NCBI GenBank assembly: GCA_036924085.1
Contig: JAVGWX010000005.1
Span: 74,930,547-74,994,546 of the forward strand
Length of the DNA: 64,000 nt
Source of the DNA: Ariolimax columbianus
Taxonomy: Eukaryota > Mollusca > Gastropoda > Stylommatophora > Arionidae
Direction: 5' to 3'
A model generated the notes under the pieces. It had not been told where the DNA came from. It worked only from the letters and a program-made list of their open reading frames with translations, and did not search any database. The translations under genes and the position numbers were made by a program. Positions within the stretch are counted from its first letter, which is position 1, and every line of letters begins with the position of its first letter. Positions 34,229 through 44,479 of the stretch are shown one piece after another.

Positions 34229-34555
34229 ACAAAGCAGACAATACCATTGGGGATAAAGTGTTAAAGACTTGATAATCTAAGATCTCAGCCTTGAAGTCCC
34301 ATCCCACTGTTGTTGGTGATAAAATGTTATATAGACTTATTGTACAAAGTCTAAGCTTTTGTGAGCTGTAAAATTAAAGTAGTGCCATAGGAGAACTACT
34401 GTGGCGATGAAGGGCTAGAGACTATGTTATACAAGGTAACTGTTTGTGAGGTAGATGATAATGATTGTCCCTAGCAATTGCCGCTAGTGGATAGAAGTTC
34501 GCAGCTTTTTCTGAGACTAGTTTCCTCACTTGTTGCTTTCTCTTCCTGATTTGCA
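34229..34555. repeat. Decayed SINE-T pieces
   Basis: Two SINE-T-like bodies: 34229-34330 (GGGGATAAAGTGTTAAAGAC, GATCTCAGCC) and 34379-34555 (GTAGTGCCATAGGAG, GATGAAGGGCTAGAG, ending TTGCTTTCTCTTCC). Neither has a clear tRNA-like head. Confidence 0.55.
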
Positions 34556-34599
34556 GCTGGAGAGCATTGATGACTGGAAATCTATGTATTTAAGGGAGG

Positions 34600-35965
34600 A
34601 AGAGACACTCAAATATGTAATTGTATAAGGGAAAAGGGTACACCAAAAAATCTATGGAAATTAGGAAGGAGAAGAAACTGAAACATATGTTTGTATAAAG
34701 GAGGAGGATACACCAGGAAATATATGTATAAAAGAGGAGGATTACTAAGAAATATGTATATATACAGGAGGAGGATATGCCAAGAAGTATGTGTGTGTAT
34801 AAGGGAGGAAGATTTACCAAGAAATATGTAATATAAAGAGGAGAACATACCAAGGAATCTGTGTATATAAGGGGGAGCGAGGGAAGTAATACCAAGAAAT
34901 ATATGTAATACCCAATAAAGGAGGAGGATATACCAATAGACCTGTATTGGAAAAGGATATGCTAAGAAATCTGTATGTTAGGAGGATTAGTCAAGAAATA
35001 TACTTATATAAGAGATGAAAATATACAGAAGGAGAATATATCAAGAAATTCATATATGTATATTTGTATATATATATATATATATTATATATATATATAT
35101 ATATTATATATATATATATATAATATATATATTTATATAAATATATATGAGAAGGATTTACCACAAAATTTGTGTATATATAAAGGATGGAGAAAATAAG
35201 AAGAAATCTATATATGTATAGGAGGAAAATATGCCAAGAAAACTATTATGTAAGGGAGTATATACCAAGATGTGACTGGCTGAGTGGTTTGGATGTCAGT
35301 CTATTGGCTGCAAGGACATGTGCTTAAAACCTTGAAATGGCAGCTGATTTTCAATTGTAGGTGAAATTAAAAAACTGTGTTGCAATTGCTGAGGCAAGCA
35401 GCCTTTATTCTTTAACTCTGTAAGTTCTAAAGGTGAACCACAACAATGGGAAAAAACACTAATAAATGATGATGATACCAACAATTCAATGTTAGAAGGA
35501 TACATCAAGAAATTTGTTTATATAAAGAATGATGTTCCAAGAAGTATGTGTATACAATGGTGGAGAATATGCAAATACATTTTTGTATGGAAGGTATAAA
35601 AAGTATTATGTACAAGGAAATAAGAATATACCAAGAACTTTGTGAGAGAGAAACCTGAAACTCTAGATGAAGGAAGGTTTCATCAAGATGTCTGAGTGAG
35701 AAAGATGTTCCAAAAGCTATGTAGATGAAGGAAAAATATACCAGTACTTGTGTTGATGAAGGAAAGATATACCAATACTTGTGTAGATGAGGGAAAGATA
35801 TACCCAGACTTGAAGATGAAGGAAAGATATACCTAGACTTGTGCAGTTGAGGGGAAAATATACCTAGACGTCTAGTTTAGCGAAAAATATACCCAGACTT
35901 GTGTAGATGAAGGAGAGATATATCCAGACTTGTGTAGTCGAGGGAAAGATATATCCAGAATTCAG
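34600..35965 (+). repeat. Degenerate 30-40 bp tandem array
   Basis: Loose repeats of a unit such as GGAGGAGGATATACCAAGAA plus ATATGTGTATATA (34600-35255). After an inserted SINE they resume at 35490 and change into GATGAAGGAAAGATATACC plus AGACTTGTGTA units (35700-35950). Unit length drifts from about 40 to 31 bp. A (TA)n stretch lies at 35055-35150. Confidence 0.8.
35262..35476 (+). mobile_element. tRNA-derived SINE with (GAT)n tail
   Basis: Head GACTGGCTGAGTGGTTTGGA is an A box of Leu/Ser-tRNA type, with a degraded B box near 35325 (TTAAAACCTTGAAAT). The body ends AATAAATGATGATGAT. The GAT tail is the one seen on the RTE-like LINE at 23566-23580, which may supply its mobility. It splits the degenerate array. 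Confidence 0.75.
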
Positions 35966-36747
35966 TTGTTTGAGAAGCACCAGAGAGACTGAGTCATGCT
36001 ATCATATTTGTACATCACATGCAAACTTTGATTGACCTATTTATTTATATAAACTTATAAGGGTTTGAATCTCATTGCAAGTTTATTTAAATTTAAACTG
36101 TAATTTGGGGGGAGGAGGGGTTTACACATATATCCACTTTATGGTTTATTTGTTATATTATAATGGTGGATTTTGACAAATTCAAATGTATCCAGAATAA
36201 TCCTGTAATTTGTATGGTATTTATTGTTTTTCCATGCTTTGTACAGCTGCACATTGTTTTGTGTGGGTTACCCCCATAAGGAGTTTTGATTTTATAAATG
36301 ATGTAAATACTAGCTATGAAATCCTGTATATGAGAGGTAATAGAATACTTCCAAGTATGTCACATAAACTTATTTTTGCAACAATACTGATAAATTAAAG
36401 TACAGTGATGTATACCTTTCACTCCATTCTGTGATTTTCCTTTACGATGCCGTTTTGGAACTTCCTACTCCACTCATACATTTGCTGGACCTTCATTCAC
36501 GGATGAATTTCTATAAGTTTCACCCCTTTGCTGCTAAAATAAAAACCGGATAACACGACACTGCTTACTCTTTGGTGCATGTCAATAGTGGGGCGGCCAT
36601 CTTTTAACTGTAATTATGACATCATGTTGTTTGCCTGCATTGTGATGACATGTGCAGGACACTCTTGACATCCTTAGCAACCATATTAACAAATTACAAT
36701 ATAAGGGCGTGGTTTTTCAATTTTTTTCCAATTTTTAAGGTTTTCAT
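35966..36747. other. Unassigned stretch
   Basis: AT-rich, no repeat family or reading frame of note. Confidence 0.4.
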
Positions 36748-37105
36748 TTGAATCGCACATGCTCTGATTATCAGTGTTTTGTTGTTGTGTAGACTGCCTT
36801 ATAACTGAAAATGTATATGTTCTGATTGTCAGTGTTTTGTTGTTGTGTAGACTGACTTATAACTGGAAATGTATATGTTCTGATTGTCAGTGTTTTGTTG
36901 TTGTGTAGACTGACTTATAACTGGAAATGTATATGTTCTGATTGTCAGTGCTTTGTTGTTGTGTAGACTGACTTATAACTGGAAATGTATATGTTCTGAT
37001 TGTCAGTGTTGTGTTGTTGTGTAGACTGCCTTATAACTGAAAATGTATATGTCAGTGCTCTTTTGTTGTTGTGAAGACTGACTTATAACTAAGAGATGTA
37101 CATGC
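36748..37105 (+). repeat. 58-bp tandem repeat, about 6 units
   Basis: Unit landmarks: TGTTCTGATTGTCAGTG, TTTTGTTGTTGTGTAGACTG, ACTTATAACTGGAAATGTAT. Unit starts at 36876 and 36934 are 58 bp apart. The middle units are nearly identical and the outer ones diverge. Confidence 0.92.
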
Positions 37106-37978
37106 TCTGATTGTCTGTGTTCTTTTTGTTTACTTACTAGTTTAATTGCAATGGTCAATGCTAAAATTCTTATTTTGGGCCATTTTCAGCACTCAGCTTA
37201 TTTGGTCTCATCTACCACTGTTTTTCACTAGGTGTTCTTTGACTTATCCACTCTTCTCTTAATCTATTGATTTCAACTCATTGACATAAATATTTAAATT
37301 GGGCATTTTGCTATGTTTGAGTGTGGTACAATTTAAAAGTGTTTGCAGGTTGCTAAGTGCAGATTAAAAAAATAATGGCTTGTGGCTTTATAATGTGGGT
37401 TTCCTTTCTGGCTGCTTTGTCTTTCTTATTTTATAGCAGGGTTGCAACCCATTTTTAACAGCTGGATAATAAACCTCCCCAGTCACAAACCTTTGCAAAG
37501 AACCATAAAAGAGGAAATCAGAACAAGCGGAGCCTACTTGGTGTGGGCTCAAGACAATAGTCTAAAACAGGAATGGATGATGATGTCTCTACAGCCTTAT
37601 GTGTTTCAGGGTAGTATTGATCATTTGCTGTCACTAATAAATTGCTAAGTCATAATGCTCCATGCTAGAAGTCTCTATGAATTTCACCACATGATGTGAG
37701 AGTTTACAACACATCTGCTAGTTCTAATGATCCTGCACTGTTAGCAAAGAAATACCTTCCCAAGGTAGATCACATTTGGGATAACAGTTCTACAAATATA
37801 ACGGAGCATTTGATATTATGGGTATATACACATTGTAGCTATGCTATGCTAGACTGCATTTATTATTGGGATATTCCACATAAAATACCTCAGTTTTAGA
37901 ACTTTGTGACAACTTAATGGCACTTTATATTTTGTTCATCAATTGTTTAATTTTTGTAGAATTATCTGCTTTTATTAT
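37106..37978. other. Unassigned stretch
   Basis: No supported gene. An open frame at 37442-37648 shows no domain or splice context. Confidence 0.4.
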
Positions 37979-37997
37979 CTACCTACCTATCTATCTA

Positions 37998-38067
<70 letters not shown>

Positions 38068-38070
38068 TTA
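37979..38070. repeat. (TATC)n microsatellite
   Basis: About 20 tetranucleotide units, almost perfect, followed by CT-rich sequence to 38145. Confidence 0.95.
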
Positions 38071-38679
38071 TCAATCTTATCTTATTTATCTCTCTCTCTT
38101 TCTCTCACTGTCTTTTCTCTTTCTCTGTTTCTCTCTTCTTTTTTTTCCTGTTTCTCTATTTTTTAAATTTAAGATGGCTCAGAATTAATTTTAAACTACA
38201 ATCTTCTAATGATCAGTAATCAATTTTAGTTTATTTTGCATAATATTAATGTGATGGATGTGACATTGTTATGGATCAGTGCTGATGCTATAGTTTCAAA
38301 TGTAGCCGTTGCTCTCTGTAAGAGATGTTAAAGACATTATTGATATTATTGAGCCATGAAAGATGGTGAAGTGGTTGTTGGAGCAAAATGCTTTAGGGGA
38401 CATTTTATAGCTATGGTAATTTTCATGATTGTTTATTCATGCATTTTTAGAAGAATTTGATTTTCACAAATGGTTTTAGTATCCTTGCTTGAGCTCTTCA
38501 CCACACATATATGAAATATTATTTGTAAAATGTCAGATTTAGTTGTCAATGTTCCCCAATTTCATTCATTCACCTTTTTTTTTCCCAGAGTATAAGCTAC
38601 CACTGAAGCTGGTTCCTTTATAGGAAATCTGTATCTGAGCTTTTACAGTGGCTGATTTTAATGGCAATGTTTTTTACAG

Positions 38680-38745
38680 GATGAGGTTTCTAGCTCCAAG
38701 CACAATTTTCTTTAGCTGCCTTTTGCAACATGCTAGAAAGGTTAC
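38680..38745 (+). repeat. Conserved SINE core
   Basis: GATGAGGTTTCTAGCTCC ... TTTAGCTGCCTTTTGCAACATGC is one of several dispersed copies of a short core (others at 11525, 19436, 46633, 46746, 62434, 63046). Confidence 0.6.
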
Positions 38746-39137
38746 AATGGACTTATTCTTTTCATCCTGGGTACTTCTCGGGTGTTCTCCTATTTTACAA
38801 CACCTGAAAGATTATTTTGAAATAATAAAGTACTGTGTACAATGATTCTTAATGTAATTTATATGTAAAATATCTGACACCACTGACAGAAGTCGAGTCA
38901 GCAACCTTTGTAGTAAGGTCTGTTATTTCAAGTGCATGCGTAAACCCCTGGTTTGGACAGTCATTAAGTAACAGTAATTTTATTATAAAGTGCATGGAAA
39001 AGTATAACAATGGAAAATCTTATTTCAGGACACAAAATGGCTTATTAGCAATACTCCATATAGGGGTTTGGACGATCGAGCAGTATGCATGCACAATATA
39101 GCGTACAACATGTCCACCCCCAGTGTTGACTTGCACC

Positions 39138-39535
39138 ATGGAAGAACAACGAGACGATATTTGTTTTTTTTGTGATCAGAGGGTGTGAAACCTTTAATCT
39201 ACAGAAGAAGAAGATTCGGTATGCAGACATCTGTTTGAGTCAGAATAGAGTGTATGAATGGGTTGAAAGATTTCAAAACGGAAGAAAAAAATAATTGATG
39301 AACCACAGTGGGGGAGACCAGCAAGAGTGGCAACTGTCACAGTGAAATAGAGATCCATCACTTAGTCAGTGGCAACAGGTGAGTCACTATCGATGAAATA
39401 GCCATAAATTTCAACACAAGTAACGGCGCTGCGCACAAAATTGTCCATGATGACCTCAATTATAGGAAAGTGTGTGCAGCTGACGAAGTAATGGAGGTGA
39501 TGTAAAATTCATTAAAGGTCACACCAAAATACTTT
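39138..39535 (+). pseudogene. mariner-like transposase remnant
   Basis: The reading starts at an ATG (39138, MEEQRDD), followed by a helix-turn-helix-type region (VYEWVERFQNGRKKIIDEP, GRP) in pieces across two or three frames, then TIDEIAINFNTS and IVHDDLNYRKVCA. This order matches the DNA-binding half of mariner transposases. The D,D(34)D catalytic region is missing, so it is dead. Confidence 0.75.
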
Positions 39536-39574
39536 TTTCTAGTCGGCATCCACACACTGTTGGACAAAGCGTGT

Positions 39575-41165
39575 CAAAATAAACGAGGAAAAAACGACAT
39601 GTACAATATTCTCGCTATCAATCAAACCCCAAAACACCAAATAAAGTCTAAACGGCAAATACCTGCAGCCAAACGACAACCCAACCTATCTGGGAGTCAC
39701 ATTTGATCGGCGCATGACATGGAAAAGTCAGATCGAGAGAAACCGAATGAGAGCCAGAGAAAGAATGGCAATCATGAGGAAACTTGCTGGCACAAGCTGG
39801 GGAGCAGACGAAAGTATACTAAAGAAACTGTACACTGGAAGAGTGAGACCAGTTCTCGAGTATGGCATTGCGGCATGGACAACAGCAGCAAAGGCGAACT
39901 TAGATAAAATTAGCAAACTCCAAAATCAAGCCATGAGAGTTATAACAGGAGGCATGAAGTCAACGCCAATTGTAGAACTTGAAAAGATTACAAAACTGCA
40001 ATCCATGACCGACAGAAGAGACTGCAGAGCCCAGCTGCAATCAGAGAAACTCAGAAGACTGACTGACCATCCAATGCACCAGAGACTAAACAATTTTGGA
40101 AATGGAAAACTAAAGCGAAGAAACTTTGCAGAAATATCCAAAGCAAAGATGCACAAAAAACCCCATGAACGCACTAACACCAAAGCCCATCCCTACTGTA
40201 CGAAAACCTACCTGGAGGCAGCATATATTTCCAGAGGTGGTAGAAAATATACCAGGTATTGGAAACAAAAACTGCCAGTCTGAAAAAGAAAGAAGAGATA
40301 CTGCCCTGAGTTACATAACGGAAAACTACCCATGCATGGACTGGACCCATGCATACACCGACGGTTCCATAACAAATACAACACAGAACGGAGGGGCAGG
40401 AGCATTTCTGAACCTACCAAATGGCAGAAAAATAACACTGTCATTCGCTACTGGAAAATACACAAGCAATTTCAGAGTGGAGGCAGAGGCACTGAGGGCG
40501 GCAGTGGAAGAAATGGTGACAGGTAAAAGGAATGAAAGCCACATAGTCCTGCTTACAGATGCTCTGGCCGTAGTCACAGCGCTAAAAAGCCAGAAAAATA
40601 CTGAACTTAATGATTTAAGAGCAGTACTCTGTCAACTATGCCAGCAGTCCGCACCAAAAAGGGTAGTTGTGCATTGGGTTCCATCTCACTGCAACATCCA
40701 AGGCAACGAGGAGACAGACAGACTGGCAAAAGAAGGTGCAAAACTACCACAACCAGATAATAGTATGACATACGAAGAGTCAAAACGGCTTATTAGAGCT
40801 AGATACATGACCAAACGGGAAACCGAACATACTGGCTACACCAAAAACGATGCCTATTACCAGTTGAACAGAAGAGAGCAGGTCGTGGTCTCCCGACTTC
40901 GCACTGGCGACAATAGACTGAGGTACCACCAATTCAACAAATTGAAGATAGGTGGCACCGACGAATGCCCGTGTGGTACTGGGAAAATGACCGCAAAGCA
41001 TTTGCTGCAAAACTGCCCGACATACGAGGATCAGAGAGAGCAGATGTGGCCATCACCAGTGGCAACACTAGACAAGCTCTATGGCAGTGTCAACAGCCTC
41101 AGGAGGACCGCTGCCTTTTTTGAAAAAATAATGGTTACTGTCTGACTGCGTACGATGAAGAAGAA
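39575..41165 (+). mobile_element. RNase H LINE copy 4, 1.59 kb, 13-bp TSD
   Basis: Best-preserved copy. GGACAAAGCGTGT flanks it perfectly (39562-39574 and 41166-41178). From the RT thumb: NPTYLGVTFDRRMTWKSQIE, MRKLAGTSWGADE, VRPVLEYGIAAWTTAAKA. A 1-nt frameshift near 40150 in an A run follows, then a linker, RNase H (YTDGS, FRVEAEALRAAVEEM, LLTDALAVVTAL, NEETDRLAKEG), the Cys-x-Cys/His/Cys motif and a stop (TGA) at 41142-41144. The tail is GATGAAGAAGAAG. One stop lies upstream of the thumb. It sits in the mariner-like element. Confidence 0.95.
40144..41145 (+). pseudogene. LINE ORF2 C-terminus: RNase H and zinc motif
   Basis: An open stretch of about 330 codons, the longest intact retrotransposon frame here. 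RNase H (about residues 75-210 of the stretch) keeps the four acidic residues of the active site: YTDGS, E in EALRAAVEEM, LLTDAL and TDRLA. It would degrade RNA in the RNA/DNA hybrid during target-primed reverse transcription. The C-terminal CPCGTGKMTAKHLLQNC motif probably binds zinc. The RT part upstream is in another frame and 5' truncated, so the copy cannot move by itself. Confidence 0.88.
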
Positions 41166-41256
41166 GGACAAAGCGTGTTGCCACGCACAGGGACCAACAA
41201 TTTCTGGTTCGCACCCTGCTAAAAATGTAAATAAAATTGCTGTTACTTAATGACTG

Positions 41257-41840
41257 TGCCTCATAGTTGAAGTTGTTATCAATATGCCATTTAAGCTCAT
41301 AAACTTAGTTGCCTGCCCTCCTTGAGCACATTGTACATGCTTGTCACATTGTTTGATGTGTGTCACTAGCTTCTAGTGCATGGAATTGTCATATCTGTCC
41401 AGTAGGTGAACGATGTGAGCATTTTCTATTTCTTAGGATTCATTTTGCAAAAATTTAGAAGTGATGCACATATGCCTGTTTAATTTTCACTAAAGTCCTT
41501 GTTTGCCTATTTCTCCACAGACAATGCGCTTTGGTCCATGTAGTCTATTGCTCCAAAGACAGTGTACTTGGGTCCGTATAGTTGTCAATTTTTCCACATA
41601 CTTACCTATTTCCCCAGACCATCCTCCTAGTAATCTACTTTTTTTATTCCTTAAAACAGTTTCAGTATTTGTTAGTTTTTCTTGCAAAGCTTGATTCTTG
41701 TTTAACTGTCAGTCATAAAGTTGTTTTGTCAGCGACATTAACTTGTCAGAATGATGGAAACTCTCCACAGAAATAACTGCATAAACAGATTTCTATACAG
41801 TTTTGCGGCAGTCACTGAGGCTGTATATCTAGATATATAT
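41257..41840. other. Unassigned stretch
   Basis: No gene. Between 41500 and 41650 short phrases recur (CTATTTCTCCACAGACAATG, TTTTTCCACATACTTACC, CCTATTTCCCCAGACCA; TGGTCCATGTAG / GGTCCGTATAG), a faint tandem structure. Confidence 0.4.
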
Positions 41841-41928
41841 AGTTAGCCATTAGTCTCACATCGTTTAGAAACAAGAGACTAACATAAATGTGTGTTCACA
41901 GTGATTGTAGCATTGTAGTCATTCCAAG

Positions 41929-42005
<77 letters not shown>

Positions 42006-42017
42006 TCCTCTCTCTCA

Positions 42018-42055
<38 letters not shown>

Positions 42056-42087
42056 GGTTCTAAGTGACATGAGACTAATGGCTAACT
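41841..42087. mobile_element. Inverted-repeat (MITE-like) element around CT/TA run
   Basis: Arms at 41841-41880 and 42048-42087 are reverse complements at 35 of 40 positions (AGTTAGCCATTAGTCTCA outermost). The interior is mostly (CT)n (41931-42018) and (TA)n (42021-42048). No coding sequence; it would fold into a long hairpin. The flanks do not show a clear TSD beyond possible TA. Confidence 0.65.
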
Positions 42088-42119
42088 CAGTCCCCTTATT
42101 AGTTGAGTCCAGTTTTTTG

Positions 42120-42362
42120 TTGTTGTTGCGATCGCCTTATTTATCTATTCCTCAAGGCGGTGTGCGTTGCATCACGGTTTTTATTTTGCGCCTGTTGGCC
42201 CAGTGCATCCGACTTTAGCATGCATTGTGTGTAAGGGTCTGCTTCCTCCTGCATTTTCTAAGGATTTGCTTCCCCGGGGTAACAGCCAGTGCTGTGATGG
42301 GGATTGAGCCCAGCACCTTTGGCATGTGAACCGTGTCACTTAACCACTAGCCCAGCGTTCCT
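42120..42362 (-). mobile_element. tRNA-derived SINE, another type
   Basis: Minus strand: GGAACGCTGGGCTAGTGGTT (A box), then GGGCTCAATCCCC (B box), and a body ending near 42128 with GCCTTGAGGAATAG. Part of the body recurs at 56275-56347 (AAGGCAGTGTACGTTGCA, TTTTTATTTTGCACCTG). Confidence 0.65.
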
Positions 42363-42547
42363 TATTGAGTCCAGTAAACAGGGTCTCATATTAATTAGTT
42401 GAGCCAAGTAAACAAGGTGTTAATTAGTTAAGCCCAGCAAACAAGGTATTTAGAGAGCTATTAAATATTGTCCTTCCTTGTTTTATAATTGTGATTGTTG
42501 TTAAATTCCAAATAATGAATAAGATTACTCTTTTACTGAAAAGGGAC

Positions 42548-42832
42548 CTCACATCCTGAACATGCCGTTGGTGAATTGAAGCCCTAGATGTTTGCTATGC
42601 TTGGCTTCATCTGCATGTCGTTCACTACTTCAGGGATCATGTTGATCCCCCACCTCATTAGCCAGGCTGCCATGAAAATAGCCTTGTTTCCAGGAAGACC
42701 TGCTTTGAAATGAGGTAGGGGTCTAGGCCAGTATATTTTACCTGATCCTGAGCAACATGTCAGATAAGTATGTTTTGCCTGACCAGACGTTAGTCTCTTC
42801 TCCTCACCTGCTGTGGTTAGAGATTTGATAGT
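42548..42832 (+). repeat. Interspersed repeat, ~290 bp, copy 2
   Basis: Second copy of the family at 7560-7852, in the same orientation, with substitutions and small gaps throughout. Class unknown. Confidence 0.7.
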
Positions 42833-42954
42833 CACCACAATTACAGGGGAATGCTGTGTGTAGCACTGCATTCTGTCCATGCTTCAATATCTGTGTGTTG
42901 CATGCATCTAGTGTTTTATGTACACTTGCTTTATTCAATCAATCAAATACCTTT

Positions 42955-43400
42955 CAGCTCCCAGAAGAGCATAGGCCTTCAGCAAGCAACCGCCACACTG
43001 TCCTGTCATAAGCCAACAGTTTCAGCTCATCCAACGACTTCCCTGTGTTTTTAATGTTCGATTCAATCTCTTTTTTCCACAAATGCTGTGACCTGTTTCC
43101 TGCCGTGCGGAACCCAAAATAGAGTGTCTTGTAATGCTATCAGGGTGATGTCTTGATGTGTGACCTATCCAGCACCATCAAATGTTGTATTCTTATTCTA
43201 TTAGCAGTTGCCCAGTTCTGATTAACATATCGGTGTTAGTGACATTATTATACCATCGCAGCCGTTCAACTGACGCAGACAGTCGTTGATGAAAGTCTGT
43301 ACTTTCTTTGTCAGGATGTTGGTAGTTTGCCATGTCTCAGTGCTATACAATTGCATGGATTTCACATTAGAGTCGAAAATCTTTAATTTAGTTTCAAAAC
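42955..43400 (-). mobile_element. RTE-like LINE C-terminal fragment
   Basis: Minus strand, in shifting frames: LKIFDSNVKSMQLYSTETWQ, KVQTFINDCLRQ, then WCWIGHTSRHHPDSITRHSI, and a tryptophan/glycine-rich end. This is the thumb and C-terminal region of an RTE-like LINE. It is homologous to 2195-2590. Confidence 0.7.
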
Positions 43401-43869
43401 CAATTGCTCATGAAATCTCTTCATTCCTTACCCTTTTTTGTCATGGACACCTGTTAGAATTAATAACTTCCAAGGAGAATTAATTAAATATGGAGGGCCC
43501 TCTAAATAGATATACTGATTATCGTGTTTGGCAGATGTGTAAAGCTATCCAAATGGACACAGTCCTCATTATCACCATTCCAAAGAGGACAATTGGCAGC
43601 TGTGTACCAAATTATAGTTTGATCAGCCATACAAGTAAAGTAATGCTACACATCATACTGAATAAGTTGCAACCAAGAGATGGGAAAAACGAGCTGTTCA
43701 AAAACGTCAGACTGATATGACCAAAGTTTAACAAATATCAGTAACGTTTACATCAAGATTTTACCAATAAATTTGACAAAAATGGCATGATGCTGTCTGT
43801 GACATTTTGCAATAATTTAGAATAGGAGACCAACTTACCAATGTTATCAAGAGTTTACTATACTACATT

Positions 43870-44012
43870 AAAATTCTACGGGCATGCAGTTTTCATAAAT
43901 TCAAATACCATGAGCATGCAGTTTTCATACATTCAAATACCACGAACATGCAGTTCTCATACATTTAAATACCACGAGCGTGCAGTTTTCATATATTCAA
44001 ATAAATACCATG
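43870..44012 (+). repeat. 32-bp tandem repeat, about 4.5 units
   Basis: CATGCAGTTTTCATACATTC plus AAATACCACGAG, with unit starts at 43883, 43915, 43947 and 43979. It appears to replace RT sequence inside the RTE-like copy. Confidence 0.9.
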
Positions 44013-44479
44013 AGTGTAGTTGTCATCAATGGCAGAACAGCAGATTGGTGGTTTAACACTTTGGTTGGTGTAAGACAGTGCTGCCTACTATCACCTAACC
44101 TGATCAATCTATTTCTGGAAGGAATTATAACAGCTAGGCTGGATAGATGAAATGGAACAGTAACTGTATTGGAACATACTATCACAAACACACGCTTCAC
44201 CGATGACAGATTCACTTGCTGGTAATGAAATAGAGCTGCAAATTCTAATAACCAAACTTGATACCACATCTAGGAAATGTGGCATGGAAATCAACACCAG
44301 AAAGTCACAGCTAATGACAAATAGCAAGGAAGGAATCAAAAAGACATCACACTATATACCGCACAAGCTTGAGACAATTCTTATATCTGGAATCTAATCG
44401 GAGTAGAGGGAACCAAAAAAGAACTAGGATCAAGGACTACAGAAGCAATAATAATTATCACCTTACTGACATTGATGTG

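Larger units (their letters stand above)
38958..41256 (+). mobile_element. mariner-like transposon interrupted by a LINE
   Basis: Terminal inverted repeats of at least 27 bp at 38958-38984 and 41230-41256 differ at one base (CAGTCATTAAGTAACAG core). Between them the plus strand has a decayed mariner/SETMAR-type transposase N-terminus (NRVYEWVERFQNGRKK, DEPQWGRPARVATV, then ATGESLS and IDEIAINFNTSNGAAH, VHDDLNYRKVCA) at 39138-39480. A C-terminal piece follows (FFLVGIHTLLDKA), which continues after the LINE at 41179. Without the LINE it is about 0.7 kb, so the catalytic middle is deleted. The flanking TA is not clear. Confidence 0.8.

Noticed and set aside
34975..35199. Tyr/Ile-rich open frame
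   Set aside because: It is a translation of (TA)n sequence within the degenerate array.
37917..38219. Hydrophobic peptide rich in Ile-Tyr-Leu-Ser
   Set aside because: It is a translation of the (TATC)n microsatellite and the CT-rich tract after it.
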